Shown here piece after piece: positions 33,584 through 45,484 of a stretch of DNA of 64,000 nucleotides. The notes below the pieces were generated by a model. The model was not told the origin of the DNA and searched no databases. It worked only from the letters and a program-made list of their open reading frames with translations. Numbering within the stretch: position 1 is the stretch's first letter; every line of letters starts with the position of its first letter. The DNA lies in contig JAKSZU010000018.1 of NCBI GenBank assembly GCA_026018925.1, positions 32,335,807 to 32,399,806 on the forward strand, given 5' to 3'. Origin of the DNA: Tupaia tana. Taxonomy: Eukaryota > Chordata > Mammalia > Scandentia > Tupaiidae. Both the position numbers and the translations under genes were made by a program.

Positions 33584-34105
33584 CAGACCAGGGACAGCAA
33601 AAATTTTCTGTTAAGAGCCAACTAGAACATATTATGGTTTTGTGAGCCAAATCATCAATCATCTCTGTTGCATGTACTCAGTTTTTTTTTTTTTTTTTTT
33701 TTTGGAGAGGTTTTTACTATAGGGCACGTGCACTCGCCAGACAGACAGAGAGAGACAGAGAGACAGAAAGCAAGAAATCACCCCCCAGGGGGGATGGCCA
33801 CGCCGCAATCCCTTCTCCTCCATTCTCCTCTCGGGATTTTGGGCATGCATGCACACATGCCTGGTGTGAGTTTAAGCCACCAGGTCTGGGACTTGAACCG
33901 CAGTTGACTACATGGGAGTCCAGTGACATAGCCATTACACTAACTGCTGGTCCTGCATGTACTCAGTTCTGTTGTTGTATAAAAGTAGCCATCGATAATA
34001 CATAAATGATAGGCACTGTTTTGTTCTAATAAAGCTTTATTTATACAAAAAGATGGCACCCTACATTTGGTTTGCAAGCTGCACTTCGCTAATCTCTAAT
34101 TTAGA
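33584..34105 (+). mobile_element. Old hAT-type MITE, interrupted by a SINE
   Basis: CAGACCAGGGACAGCAAAAA, then TTTCTGTTAAGAGCC; after the SINE AGTAGCCATCGATAATACAT, CTAATAAAGCTTTATTTATA and TTTGGTTTGCAAGC. Same family as 11.86 kb. Confidence 0.75.
33684..33953 (-). mobile_element. SINE, family A
   Basis: Complete inverted copy. The 15-bp duplication TGCATGTACTCAGTT is perfect (33669-33683, 33954-33968). Confidence 0.94.
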
Positions 34106-34424
34106 GAATACTAATAAAATGAAAGAAACAAAATTACCTAGTATCCTGCCACCCAAAGAAAACCGATGTTCATATCTGGGTGTGAATGTTTCCAAGCTTT
34201 CTTCCATATATGTATATTTTTATTTTCAAAACAGAATCATTCTCTACATACAGGTTTAATCTATTTTTTCCCACTTAATGTTACAAGAACACTTATGCTG
34301 TTGAATAATCTTTAACACTACTTTTAATAACTGTGAAATATTCCATCACATAGATGTATTACAATTTATAAAAGTATTCCACTATCGTGGGAATGTTTTT
34401 TATTATAGCGGAAAGGTGTAGAGA
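34106..34424. other. L1-like relic
   Basis: ACTGTGAAATATTCCATCAC and 'TAGATGTATTACAATTTATAAAAG' recall an inverted L1 segment. No open frame. Confidence 0.4.
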
Positions 34425-34630
34425 GGACCAGCAGGTGGCATGGTGGTTAAAGGACTAGACTTTTGCATAGTCGACCGTGGTTCATGTCCCAGACCTGGCA
34501 GCTGGCTTTCTCACTCCCACTCCTCACCATATCTCCTGTCTCTTGCTGATGAGTGTACATGTTCTGTAGCAAATTTTTAAAAATAATAATAATGACAATT
34601 TAAAAAATTAAATTAAATCAAATTTAAAAG
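34425..34630 (+). mobile_element. SINE, family B
   Basis: GGACCAGCAGGTGGCATGGT head, GACCTGGCAGCTGGC junction, AAAAATAATAATAATGAC tail. Confidence 0.82.
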
Positions 34631-34689
34631 AAAGAGGTAGGGAAGTAGAAAGTGAGAGAGAGAAAAATAAAAAACACAGAGAAAGGAAG

Positions 34690-34890
34690 AGAGAGAAATT
34701 TTTGACAGGGTCTCACTATGTCACTATGTTGCTGTGCCAGCCTCCCGGTGGCTAGGATTACAGGCACACACTATCACTCACTCCTCACCTATTTAGGTTG
34801 GTCTGGAACCAAACCTGAGCCTCCCCTGTGGTCTCAGCCTTGTACAGCAGTGTCCTACCACTTGCATCATTGTAACTGGGCCCATGAGAA
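34690..34890 (-). mobile_element. tRNA/7SL chimeric SINE (family D)
   Basis: Minus-strand reading: GGGCCCAGTTACAATGATGC tRNA-like head with GTTTGGTTCCAGACC, then GTGTGTGCCTGTAATCCTAG and ATAGTGAGACCCTGTC, which are 7SL/Alu-like. Confidence 0.82.
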
Positions 34891-35196
34891 TATTTTTCAG
34901 TTTTCAAATTTGCTATAATGAATAAGAGCTGAAATTAAGTTGCCATGCATGGATCCAACGACAAAAATCACTGTATATTTTGAATATCAAAAATTAACAT
35001 GTCAGAATAAATATCATCAGAATTTTCTTAGTGCAACTTAATAATTATTTACTTTGGATACATTCCTAGAAAAGGATTTTCTACTTATTTAAGTATTAAC
35101 ATTGTTTATATTTTTCACAATTATTGTCAACATCCAGAAAAACTATAGCAATATTTAATCCTACCAGAAAAACATGAAAACATCTCTCTTTTTTAA
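34891..35196. other. AT-rich unique sequence
   Basis: Nothing recognised. Confidence 0.4.
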
Positions 35197-35208
35197 AATA
35201 AGGATCTT

Positions 35209-35471
35209 GGGACCAGCAGTTGGCATAATGGCTATGTTGTTAGACTCCCTTGTAGTCAACCACGGTTCGAGTCCTGGACCTGGTGGCTTAAACTCACGCT
35301 GGGTGCATGTGCGTGCATGCCCAAGATCCTGAGAGGAGAATGGAGGAGAAGGGATTGCAGCATGGTCATCCCCTTGGAGGGTGATTTATCAATTTTTGTC
35401 TATCTCTCTCTGTTTTTCTGGTGAGTGCATGCACTCGATAGCAAAAACCTCTCCAAATAAATAAATAAATA
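35209..35471 (+). mobile_element. SINE, family A
   Basis: Complete copy ending in (AAAT)n. AATAAGGATCTT flanks it exactly (35197-35208, 35472-35483). Confidence 0.93.
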
Positions 35472-35568
35472 AATAAGGATCTTTTTAATAAGTAAATTTC
35501 ACAAGTCATCATAAATTCTTAAAACATACAAGTAACATGAAAGATTAATGTAATCTATTCTTCTTAAA

Positions 35569-35757
35569 TTTTTAAAAATACTTATTTAATTTTATTTATT
35601 ATTATTATTTAATTTGCAATAGGGTATAAGCACTCACCAGAGAAAGAGAAACAGAGAGGGAGGGAAAGCAAGAAAGCAAGCCGCCAGGTCCAGGACTCAA
35701 ACCATAGTCAACTGTATAGGAGTCTAGCACCATAACCACCATGGCACCTGCTGGCTC
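35569..35757 (-). mobile_element. SINE, family B
   Basis: Inverted copy with a TTATTATTATTATTTAATTT tail and a CATGGCACCTGCTGGCT head end. TCTTCTTAAA stands on both sides (35559-35568, 35759-35768), showing that family B inserts as a short unit. Confidence 0.88.
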
Positions 35758-35771
35758 CTCTTCTTAAAGTT

Positions 35772-35998
35772 TTTTAAATTGTATTTATTTATTTCATGAG
35801 TGTAAGAGAAACAGAGAGAGAGAACGATAAAGCCCCTTAACAGGGTCTCATGCCACAATTCTCCCCAGCCTTCCCAGCCAGCCAGGATGACGATACATAC
35901 CTGGCCTGCATAGGTTGACCAAGAGACCAAAGCCATAAGCTTCTACATGTATCTAGCTTCACCTGAGCGATACATTACTGCTGTAACACCAAGCCAGT
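35772..35998 (-). mobile_element. C/D-type SINE
   Basis: Minus-strand reading: GGACTGGCTTGGTGTTACAG, CAGTAATGTATCGCTCAGG head; ATGAGACCCTGTTAAGGGG near the 3' part; GAAATAAATAAATACAATTT tail. It mixes a family-C-like tail with the 7SL-like GAGACCCTGT motif. Confidence 0.7.
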
Positions 35999-36235
35999 CC
36001 TCTGCCTCTTGACAATTGCACTGAGTAGACACTCTCTAACATATCTCAGAGGTATGTGGCCTTCGACATAGCCTTTCCCAAAAATGTCCTCTGTGGACAC
36101 TCATCCCAGGAGGTGTGCTGTGGAAAGAAGTTTCTGTGGCCAGATAATTGTAGGAGATGCTGAGTACTATCATTCCCTTTTTTGAGAGTCCCAGAGCTCA
36201 CTAGCAAACAAAGAGCATTGAAAGATACATATTTT

Positions 36236-36400
36236 GGGGTCATTAGGTAGCATGGTTGAGGCACTGGACTCCCACAAGGCAGTTTGAGTCCCAGACCTGG
36301 TGGCTTGCTTTCTCTCTTTCCCTCTTTCTCTGTCTCTCTCTGGTCAAATTAAATAATAATAATAAATAAAATTAAATTAATCACTTTAAAAGAGAAAGAC
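36236..36400 (+). mobile_element. SINE, family B
   Basis: GGGGTCATTAGGTAGCATGG head lacking several bases before the B box, GGCTTGCTTTCTCTCTTTCC junction and GGTCAAATTAAATAATAAT tail. Confidence 0.82.
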
Positions 36401-37173
36401 AAGCATTTGATTTAGAACCATTTAGCTCTTTAAACTAGAATCTTCCAAACAAAATCCTTTCTTCAAGTAATGTCTGTAAGGGATTTAACTGACCAGTTCT
36501 GCAGAACAAGTTGGGAAAATCTGGTCTGATGGATGTGCAAAAAACATAATATTGTCCCTGCACATCATAGAGGTCCCTCCTAATAATCCTGCTGCAAAAT
36601 AGCATGGTAAACATAACAAACAAGAAAATAATGTTTTTAAGGATTTAAGATTATTAGTGACTAAATTATCCTATGTGAGAATAATCTATATGAGAACAAG
36701 TTTAAATCATGAAGACTACTAATTCTGAAAAGGGAAGAGGAAGCAGACACGCTGAGTGGGAAAGGCGGTTCCCACCTCTTGAAATACGAAACAGGCAGCC
36801 CACAGAGCTTGAGGGACATCCTTTAACCTTCATGAGGGGATGACAAAGTTGAGGAACTCATTACCCCGTAAAGTTCAAGGAACATTTGGGCTAATTTGTG
36901 GATGTCAGATTCATAATGGATTATTTGAAGAAAGCTAAGGATTTGGGGGAAGAAAACATCTCTGACCTTTTGGAAGCCGACATCACAGAAGGAAATTATC
37001 TTGTTCCTTCTTTCTAAACGAGCCATCACTTAGCCCTTTCCTTAAAGGTCTCCAAAGGGAGAGTTCCTTCATACGCTTCCATCATTAATTGCGAAGAAAG
37101 ATCATTCTCATGTCCATCAAAATCCTTTTGTTCCCCATTTCCAGTGGGAGCTGAAAATTAAGAATTTTTAACT

Positions 37174-37206
<33 letters not shown>

Positions 37207-37623
37207 GACTTATCAATGTGAAAGAAGAGGAGGGCAGCTAGTGCATGGGGAAAACCCTGAAAATTCAATCTGACTAGCAATTCTCAGTAATCTTCCAGGG
37301 TACAATGAATTGGGGGAGTTTTAGTGCAATGTGCTTAGCAGTCACACTTTAAATGTGAACAGATCTCCAAGATGCCCTTCTGCTTTTTAATGATGCCTGA
37401 ATAATGCAAATTCTATTAAAACAATATTCATTCCAGCATACATATCCTCTCTCTAGAGACCTCTTTGATAACAGAAAGCCCTAGAAGATCACCTGCACCA
37501 AATGACCCCAAGTTTCTGGGTATTGTGGCCACACCGCAGATAAAGCAGACTTCTCGGAAGGTCAGCATCCCAAGCCCATCTACTGAACTTGGTGACTTTT
37601 ATCAACAAAAGACACACATTGAA
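36401..37623. other. Repeat-poor noncoding sequence
   Basis: Unique DNA with a T25 run at about 37182-37206. No supported gene. Confidence 0.45.
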
Positions 37624-37790
37624 GGGGCCGGTCACAGACCAAAATGGTTAAGTGCACTGCACAGAAAGCCAGATCCCATGTGACCTACCATGGTTTTGAA
37701 TCCTGGCCCTGGGAGTTTAAAAAGCATACTAGGTTGGGGCTGGTAGGTGGTATGGTGGTTTGGGTAAACTGAGGCACAGGGAAGGTTTGA
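37624..37790 (+). mobile_element. Two truncated SINE heads in a row
   Basis: GGGGCCGGTCACAGACCAAA with TGGTTAAGTGCACTG and CATGGTTTTGAATCC makes one head (to 37735). GGGGCTGGTAGGTGGTATGG with TGGTTTGGGTAAA starts another, which stops after about 40 bp. Confidence 0.65.
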
Positions 37791-38693
37791 AAACTTTTTA
37801 TGAGTTCTGTAAGAGGCAGTTGACGGGTTAGGAGCATCTAGGGAGATTCTGCTTGTGTAGAAGAAACTCCTGAACTTAGCATTTGCAGAAAAACTGTCTA
37901 TGCCATTCTGGGCCTTCAGGCCTTTGTCTAGTTTGTGTTAAGAGTTAAACCTTTGCACCCCAAATTGCTGTGAACCTGTGAACTCTACCACAATACACTC
38001 TCCAAGCGCGTGACAAAATGCTTCCAAAAATGCTCCCCTTCATTCTGCAGACAGCATCTTTCTTGCTAGGTTGCCAAATGACATTAGAGGAACTAAAGCA
38101 ATATGTGGCCTTGTTTTTCCTCTCTTTCACTGACTGTACATCCTTAGTATGGTTTTAAATTTCCTCATTCTCCACGGGTATTGGCAACGCTAGATTAGTA
38201 ATGCTAAAAAATTTATCTTTACAACCTATTGTCTTAGGTAAGATTGTATCAAAGCTCCAGATGGACCAATCTCTAAGAATAATTTCACTTCCCCTTATCA
38301 TTGACAGGAATCACATTTACATATTCTACTGGTGAGCAAGATAATGCAGAAATGATTAATGTCCCTCGATGTACAGATACCTGTAGACTGTTTGATCAAT
38401 GTCTCCCCAAGAAAGTGTCTTTCATCCTGGATGCTCAAAGTCCAAAAACGCTCTGTGATTAATGTAACTAAATGTTTGGGGTCGGCGGAAGCTTCAGGCT
38501 CCATTCTTGCACCCCCATCACACTAAAGAGAGGTCACAGGAGACTGGATTAGTCATGTAGAGAAAAAGTCTATGGGGCGTATGTGTGCGTGGGATTCCAA
38601 ATGTCCCTTTTAAGAAAAAAGGAAAATCTCTCCTGGAATCTCTCCTCTGTAGAGAGAACATGCACTTAGTCTTTGAATGCAAATACAATTTCC

Positions 38694-38729
<36 letters not shown>

Positions 38730-38894
38730 AAGTCGGTCTGATTCTGCATTTTGTATTAGAGTTGAGATATATTCTGATTTATTTCACATGATTTGCTAAC
38801 CAGAAATATCTGGCTTCTATAAGTTACCCCTGAGAGAGGCACTGAAACCAGCAGAAATAAAATCAAACAGAAGGTCTGAATATTGTGCATTGTC
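37791..38894. other. Repeat-poor noncoding sequence
   Basis: About 0.9 kb of unique DNA, then an A29 run at 38699-38727. No supported gene. Confidence 0.45.
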
Positions 38895-39162
38895 CTTTTT
38901 TTTTTTTTTGAGAGAGAGAGAGAGATTTTCGCTATAGAGTGCATGCACTCACTAGAGAGAGACAGAGAGAAAGAAAGAGAGTGAGAAATCATCCCCTGGG
39001 GGGATGGCCATGCTGCAATCTCTTCTCCATTCTCCTCTCAGGATTTTGAACATGCATGCTCACACATCCGGTATGATAATCAAGGTGCTGGGTCCAGTAC
39101 TTGAACCATAGTTGGCCATGGGAGAGTCCAGTGCCTTTACCATGACACACCTGTTGGTTCCA
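38895..39162 (-). mobile_element. SINE, family A
   Basis: Inverted copy with a GAGAGAGA expansion after the poly-T. TGCATTGTC flanks it (38886-38894, 39163-39171). Confidence 0.9.
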
Positions 39163-39249
39163 TGCATTGTCTTCTTAAATCTCCAGATTTTGCTTTAACC
39201 TTTCCTCTGATATCTTTGAAGATGACTCTTATTTGGGATGTTAGTACCT

Positions 39250-39480
39250 GGACCCAGGATCATAGAGAGGTAAACAGGGGCTTTGGGGTCATCCCAGACT
39301 ATGTTAGGTGCCAGCTCTGTCTCTAGCTAAATAACCCTGGGGCATGCTTCAAACTTTCCCTGTGCCTCAGTTTACTCATCTGTAACCTGAAGAAAATCAT
39401 TGTTAATAGTCTTAGGGTTCTTGGGAGGCATACTTTTAATGTGCTTAGTTCAGTGCTATTGTTAAGATCATTAATTCTAA
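39250..39480 (+). mobile_element. MIR
   Basis: CTGTGCCTCAGTTTACTCAT and CTGTAACCTGAAGAAAATC fit MIR. Confidence 0.75.
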
Positions 39481-39982
39481 AAATAGTTTGTTGAAATGTC
39501 TCATGCATGCTTCATGCAAACAATGAGGCTTTCTCCAGGTACTGCCTGGCTAGGTTCCTCCTGCAAGATCCATTTTCCACTGGAAAATATTTTTAAGGAA
39601 ACTATATTCAATTCAAGTACATTTACATAATAATATGCATATCTAAAACCTGACTAAGCCAGGCTGCTCCTAGCTGTGGGAGCTGAGGAGGCCATATTTA
39701 GGAATACAAATTACTTCAGGAATATGTTTCCATGCCCTGGACTGCTCCCAAGGAGGACACGTGGATCATGATTAAATGGCAAAACTGGAAGATACCAGAT
39801 GAATTGAGAAATAAAATCAAGAATCCAATACAGTGGTCAAATCCAAAGATGGAATTTGAGAAGGATGAGCTCAAGATGACAGTGGTGGGAATTTCTCAAG
39901 GTCTTGGAAAATCATTAGAACCATTCATTCATCCAGTCATCCATTCATTCAAGAAGCACTTAGTGAATGCCAGCTATCATTC
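39481..39982. other. Unique noncoding sequence
   Basis: The 87-codon frame at 39732-39995 is open but matches nothing I know and runs into CATTCATTCATCC-type repeats and the next SINE. Confidence 0.4.
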
Positions 39983-40232
39983 TTTTTTTTTTTAATTTAC
40001 TTATCTTTTTAATTGTCAAAGGGTGCATGTGCTTTCCAGAGAGAGAAAGGGAAAGGGCACAATCACCCTCCAATGGGGAGTGGTGATGATGCCCCAGTCC
40101 CTGCTCCTCCGTTTCTTCGTTCTGTCAGGATTCTGGGCATACATACACAAGTGCCCAATATGGTCTTCAAACCACCAGGGTTGGGACTCCAACTGTGGTG
40201 GACCATGTGGGATCCAGCTTCCATTAGCCAAA
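39983..40232 (-). mobile_element. SINE, family E
   Basis: Inverted. TTTTTAATTGTCAAAGGGTG tail, TTTCCAGAGAGAGAAAGG, and the head part GTGGGATCCAGC. Diverged. Confidence 0.72.
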
Positions 40233-41084
40233 AGGCTTTGAGGATGGCCTGCAAGGTATAGCTCTGTACTGGGATAAGGCAAGGTCAGACCAAGTTCTCT
40301 TTCTCATGAGGTTTACCTCCCAACAGAGAGAACACACACAGCAAGCAAAGCATTAAGAAGGTCATTTCACCCAGGAATAAATGCCGTGAGGAAAACATAG
40401 TCAGCCCCGTTTCTCTCGAGAGCAGTGAAGAGATGCTTCATAAAGAAGCAGTTCAAAAGCATTTGAGATCCCTGTGTTCTGTTCTGTTTTCTGTCCTGTC
40501 TGCTTTGGAGAAACCACACCTCCATTGGACTTTTCTTCTCTTTGGAATGTGAGACCTATCATTCTGAGTCACCAACATGGACTCCTTTGAAAGGCAGGCT
40601 GCCCAACAGTGACACCACCCAGCTCAGGCTTAGCAAATACCCAATATGTTCACTGCCAAGTGCCCCTTCTATGCCTGTGGAAGGCATCACCAATCCATGG
40701 TGATGTTGCCTCAGACTGTCTGACTCTAGGCAGACCCTATGAATCAATCAGATCAGACACGAGTGGACCAGCCCTTGCTTTCTATATGGATGAGCTTATG
40801 ACAATTTAAGAAAACATAAACTATCCCTGCTTGTTACCACAGTCAGACGATGTAGTTATTAGACTGCGCAAGAAAGGGAGAGGCTGCTTTATGAGGGTAT
40901 GTGTCACAGCCAAGTTCATCCTTCCAACAGTCACATTCCCTTTCCATGGACATCCTTGCCTACCAATGATGGTACAGGACTACCCCGATGGGACACTTGG
41001 GGACCTACAAGGTCAGCCACTGTGGCTTGGCCCCTTCCTAGTACCGTACTGACATGACACCACTCTCTGAACTTTCAATTCTGA
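40233..41084. other. Unique noncoding sequence
   Basis: No gene or repeat recognised. Confidence 0.4.
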
Positions 41085-41285
41085 GGCAGCATTGCATGGA
41101 CTCCGAAGTTATGCCAAACCCAGTCTAATCCTGACTCTATGTGACCTTAACCTCTCAACGTTTCTGCTTCATCCTGTGTGAAGTGGGAGAAATGGTAGTG
41201 GTGAGCATTAAGGGAGCTGATACTGACAAAGCCTGGCACATAGCTAGCTCTCAAAAGTGTTATTTACTATTACCATTATTATTGC
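41085..41285 (+). mobile_element. MIR
   Basis: GACTCTATGTGACCTTAACC and 'AAAGCCTGGCACATAGCTAGC' match MIR. Confidence 0.8.
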
Positions 41286-41312
41286 AGTTACCTATTTAAA
41301 TAAAGATACGAC

Positions 41313-41550
41313 AGCCTAGCCACTGTGGCACAGTGGCAAACTGCGGGTTTGGAGCCCCAGGTGAGCCTTAAGGCACACCAGGCATGCCGCACGTGTGCTC
41401 AAGGTCCTGGAAGGCTGAGGAAGCGGGATTGCAGCGTGATGAGACCCTGTCAAGAATGCATCTCTCTCTCTCCCTGTCTCCCTGTCTCTCTGTCTCTCTC
41501 TCTCCCTTTCTCCTATAAACTCACACTTTCTATCATGAGAAAAAAATAAC
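41313..41550 (+). mobile_element. tRNA/7SL chimeric SINE (family D)
   Basis: GCCTAGCCACTGTGGCACAG head, then GGAAGGCTGAGGAAGCGGGA and TGATGAGACCCTGTCAAGAA, equivalent to Alu GAGGCTGAGGCAGGAGGAT and GAGACCCTGTC. It ends with a TCTC run and GAGAAAAAAATAAC. Confidence 0.82.
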
Positions 41551-41569
41551 TAAATAATAAGGATAATAT

Positions 41570-41645
41570 CATCTACTTTGAAGATGAGATATGACAACCA
41601 CACAGAAGACTGGCATATAGTAGGTACTCAACAAATATTCCTTTT
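41570..41645 (+). mobile_element. MIR 3' fragment
   Basis: GACTGGCATATAGTAGGTAC and TCAACAAATATTCC form the MIR 3' end. Confidence 0.7.
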
Positions 41646-41730
41646 TTCCTGCTGTAACCTCCAGTCCCAGGTCAGCAAACGTGTGGGGTGCATAGGGATA
41701 ACAGAATGCTCAGTTTAAGAAGCCTGGAGA

Positions 41731-41967
41731 GAGCCTAACAGGTGATGTGGTGGTTAAAGCACTGGACTCCCACATGACCAACCACGGTTCAAGTCCTAGA
41801 CCTAGTAACTTGAAATTCATGCCAAGTACCTGTGCATGGGTGCCCCCACATCCTAGGAGGACAGCAGAGGAGAAGAATTGAGGTATGGCCATCTCCTCTA
41901 TGGGGTGATTTCTCACTTCCCCTCTTACCGTCTCTCTCTGTCTCTGGCAAGCCCACTCGCTCTATGA

Positions 41968-42035
<68 letters not shown>
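41731..42035 (+). mobile_element. SINE, family A with a very long A tail
   Basis: GAGCCTAACAGGTGATGTGG head and CTATGACAAAAA end. About 49 A are followed by AAAAG units. AAGCCTGGAGA / AAGCTGGAGA stands on both sides. Confidence 0.88.
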
Positions 42036-42037
<2 letters not shown>

Positions 42038-42050
42038 GCTGGAGAAAGAA

Positions 42051-42400
42051 AGAATAAAGAATAAAGATAGAGTCAATTTTGGGTGTTTGATCCAAGAGAA
42101 GGACCCTGACCATACTACACGCGAGTTCAAATGTTTCCATTTGACAACGTGCATCTCACATTTCGCCAGTGACAGTTTTCTGTTAAGTGTATTCTTTGGC
42201 CGTGGCGTCCACTGGCTGCAAGAGAAGCTTCAGCTGCTACGACCACTGGGACGGAAATGCCTATTGCCTGCTAAATAATGCAGAGCGTTTGCCCTTTCAG
42301 GTTGAGGTTTAGAAGAAGGTTTATGTGATTTTGCATTTTTCTCCAACAAGGAGAAAAAGCCAGGGGGGAGGGTGGCAGCAAAAGGACTTGCTTCCAGTTT

Positions 42401-42443
<43 letters not shown>

Positions 42444-43139
42444 AATAAACGGAAAAATTATTAAAATAAGCAATCCTGAGGAAAAAAATATGGAAGCCAA
42501 TTTTATTCATAAAACAACTGATTTACAGCGTTCTAGCTAGGAGCAGCTTTTAACTCAAGCTTCTGAGATCCTATTTATTATTCAGCAAAATATTCAAGAT
42601 TAATAAAGGTATCTTTAATACTAATATAGCAGCAAGAGCTAATATATGTAAAATAATTATTATGAAAAGTATTATCAATATTTGGGGGAAATAATGTACA
42701 TGCATAATGAATGAATTTTGCCCCTGGGTTTAGGCTTATATCTTGGCCTGATTTTGCATGGAGAAATTCTGCATTATAATGAAAGGCAAAATGATCACAC
42801 ATTATAACTGCGAGTGTTTTTATCACTGCTTAGAAAGATCCTAAAACTGTCACCTAAACTAGAAAAAAAATACATATATATTCTCTGTTAAGTGTGTGTA
42901 TGGTAAGATTTACCATTCTTTGAGTGGAAGTAAACACCCAAATATCCAACTGTTTTCAAAATGATCATTATTGGTCCTGAAGAAGTAAATAAATTTTTTT
43001 AATAACCAAAATATCACAAAAATGCTACCAAATTTTACACAAAGGAAGGGCTGCTTGGGCTTATTTTTCAATTTAAACATTCTTGAGGCTGAATTCTTCA
43101 GGTATGTCTTAAATAGCATATACAAGCTAAATCAAATAA
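42051..43139. other. Repeat-poor stretch, possible conserved noncoding element
   Basis: A (CA)n array lies at about 42405-42440. On both sides the DNA is unique: 42110-42290 keeps CpGs (CACGCGAGTTC, TTGGCCGTGGCGTCC), and 42480-42840 is AT-rich with many ATTA/TAAT cores. No gene. Confidence 0.45.
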
Positions 43140-43151
43140 AGAACTATTTTT

Positions 43152-43433
43152 CTTTTTTTTTAATTTTTAGAGATTGTTGCTATAGGGCGTGTGCACTTGC
43201 AGAAGAGATGGAGAGAGACAGAGATATGGAAAGTGAGAAATCACTTCCAGAGGCGGGAGGGGGGGCGGGGGGATGTCCATGCCACAATCCCTTCTCCACC
43301 ATGCTCCTCTCAGGATTTTGGGCACGCACGCACAAGAGTTCAGGGTGAGTTTAAGGCACCTAGTCCAGGACTTGAACCACTGTAGACCACATGGGAGTCC
43401 AGTGACATAACCATTATGCCATCTGCTGGTCCC
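43152..43433 (-). mobile_element. SINE, family A
   Basis: Inverted copy with a G-rich insertion in the middle. AGAACTATTTTT flanks it (43140-43151, 43434-43445). Confidence 0.9.
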
Positions 43434-43445
43434 AGAACTATTTTT

Positions 43446-44693
43446 ATTTTCATGAACCATTGGGGAAATTTCAAAAATTAAAGGAAGTTCCTCTTTACCA
43501 CTTCACACTTCTGGACTTATACTATCTCCACCTCAAATGTCTGGAGTTAAAATATCAGATTCTATTCAGCAAATAGGTAGACACTGGTTCTTGAATCAAA
43601 TGCTATGAAGTAACAGCATTGGAAAAAAAAAAAAAAAGAAGAAGAAGAAAAGAAAAAAAGGGAGAAGCGTTTCTTCCCTTCCAGAGCATAGAATCCTAAA
43701 ATAGAATATGAAAGATTCCAGCAATTGTAATCGATGCCTTCATTTTAAAGAAAACTGAAAACTAAGACTTAAGATAGCACATTTGTCCAAAGTCCTATTT
43801 TCTTACTTCTACATCAAGGAGTCTTCTAGCACCCTTAGCTGCGCCTACCAACTTTGAAGATCCAAGGTCTTTTGATGATGTCAACTAATTCAACATAAAA
43901 ATCTGCACCTCTTCCACTGAGGTACCGCTGAAGTACCTTGGCCACCTTCTGTTCAGAACCCAGTTGGAACAACCAATCAGCTGACCTTTACTTAGTACCT
44001 ACCATGCAGTAAGCATGATGCAAGTTGCATGCAACAGCTTCTCTAATTCTCTATTAAATGTCAGGAGTGGAGGCTCTCTCCTTAAATTATCTCAAAGATG
44101 AGGTGAGTATGTTCAGCATCATCTAAAGAAAACAAAAGTTTCCAAACATTTGCTAGCTCTGGAATTTATGTGTAAGAACTCATGTTTGAGAGACTTTTTT
44201 TTTAATGTTAAATGACTGCACTATAAATCTCACAAACTGCATAAATCAGACTTGACTCCAGCCCCATGAGTAAGACTACAGCCGATTTATGGTGAGGCAT
44301 GAGAGAACAGTGTGTTTTATTTGTTTTACCACCTGGCATTTACACGCAGAGGAGCCTTGGGGGAGCTGGCCTGTAAGGGCCAAGAAAAATCCACAAGGCT
44401 ACAATAAATCCACCTGTGAATGGTAACGCACCTTGGGTTAAGAACTTGAACTCAAATAACCAGAAATACATGCTATCTAGTAGAAGATTCTTAATCTTGA
44501 TCAAGCATGGTATTACATTAGAAGTCTAGTGTGACAACGACCATGTCTTGCTTAGTTTTAAACACTGGCAATTATTATTCCTGTTAATAAGAGAACCTTT
44601 TTTCATTTTGTTTTGTTTTATTTTTGTGAACTTTCCCCATCTTTGTTGCTGGTGTTTGGAGATTTGAGATTAGTATGAAACAGTTTAAGGTGG
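43446..44693. other. Noncoding sequence with weak MIR pieces
   Basis: An A/GAA-rich run lies at 43622-43660. Inverted MIR-like bits lie at about 43735-43810 and 43975-44110. The part 44210-44460 (AAACTGCATAAATCAGACTT, CTACAATAAATCCACCTGTG) is repeat-free. Confidence 0.4.
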
Positions 44694-45092
44694 CAGTCCC
44701 CAATCTTTTTGGTTCCAGGGACCAGTTTCATGGATTACAATTTTTCCATGGACTGTGGGCGGGAGTGGTTTCCAGATGATTCAGGTGCATTATATTTATT
44801 GTGCTCTTGATTTCTATTATTGTTACATGGTAACATATAATGAAATAATTACACAACTCACCACAAAGTGGAATTTGCAGCTGCTCCCCAGAGCTAGCAT
44901 CACTACCTCAGCTCCACCTCAGATCATCAGGGTTGAAATTCTTATGAGAATCTAATGCTGTCACTGAACTGACAGGAGGCGGAGCTTAGATAGTAAAGAG
45001 AGTGAAGGGAACTGGCTGTAATATCGATGATGCTTCACCGGCTTCCTTGCTGCTCACTTCCTATGTGGCCTGATTCCTGCTGGGGAACCCTG
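44694..45092 (+). mobile_element. hAT-type DNA element, copy 2
   Basis: CAGTCCCCAATCTTTTTGGT left end, GGGACCAGTTTCATGG, ATTCTTATGAGAATCTAATG centre and CTGGGGAACCCTG right end match the element at 19.83 kb, with the middle shortened. Confidence 0.82.
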
Positions 45093-45184
45093 ATGTAAGG
45101 GACAATTTATGAATTTTGAAATTATGAAAAATTTTTTCAAGAATCCCAAGTCATTAAAGGCCTCTCAATGAATCATGTTACTGG

Positions 45185-45445
45185 GATGGCTGTCATTTGT
45201 CAAACAAATATTTAGTAAGCATATACTATGTGGCAGATACATTCTCTCATGGAGTTTACAACCTAGTGGAAAGGGACAGAAAATAAGTAAATAATAGACC
45301 AGATGACAAGTAAGCATTACAGAGAAAAATTAAGTGCTGAGGGTGCTTTATTAGGCAGGGTGGTCAGAGAATATCTCTTTGATAAGGTGGCATTTAATTG
45401 GAGACCTGAGAGAAGGAAAGAGTTATGCAAATTCTTTGCATTTCA
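45185..45445 (-). mobile_element. L2 fragment
   Basis: AAACAAATATTTAGTAAGCA, TCTCTCATGGAGTTTACAAC and AGGCAGGGTGGTCAGAGAAT are inverted L2. Confidence 0.75.
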
Positions 45446-45484
45446 TCACTTCACTGATGATGCCAGTGAAGCGTCATCTGTGTT

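Noticed and set aside
39732..39995. 87-codon frame rich in Lys/Trp that looks protein-like
   Set aside because: No family recognised, and its end runs into CATT repeats and a SINE. A protein search would be needed to reopen it.
41789..42278. 148- and 121-codon frames with poly-Lys / poly-Phe
   Set aside because: Produced by the A49 tail of a SINE.
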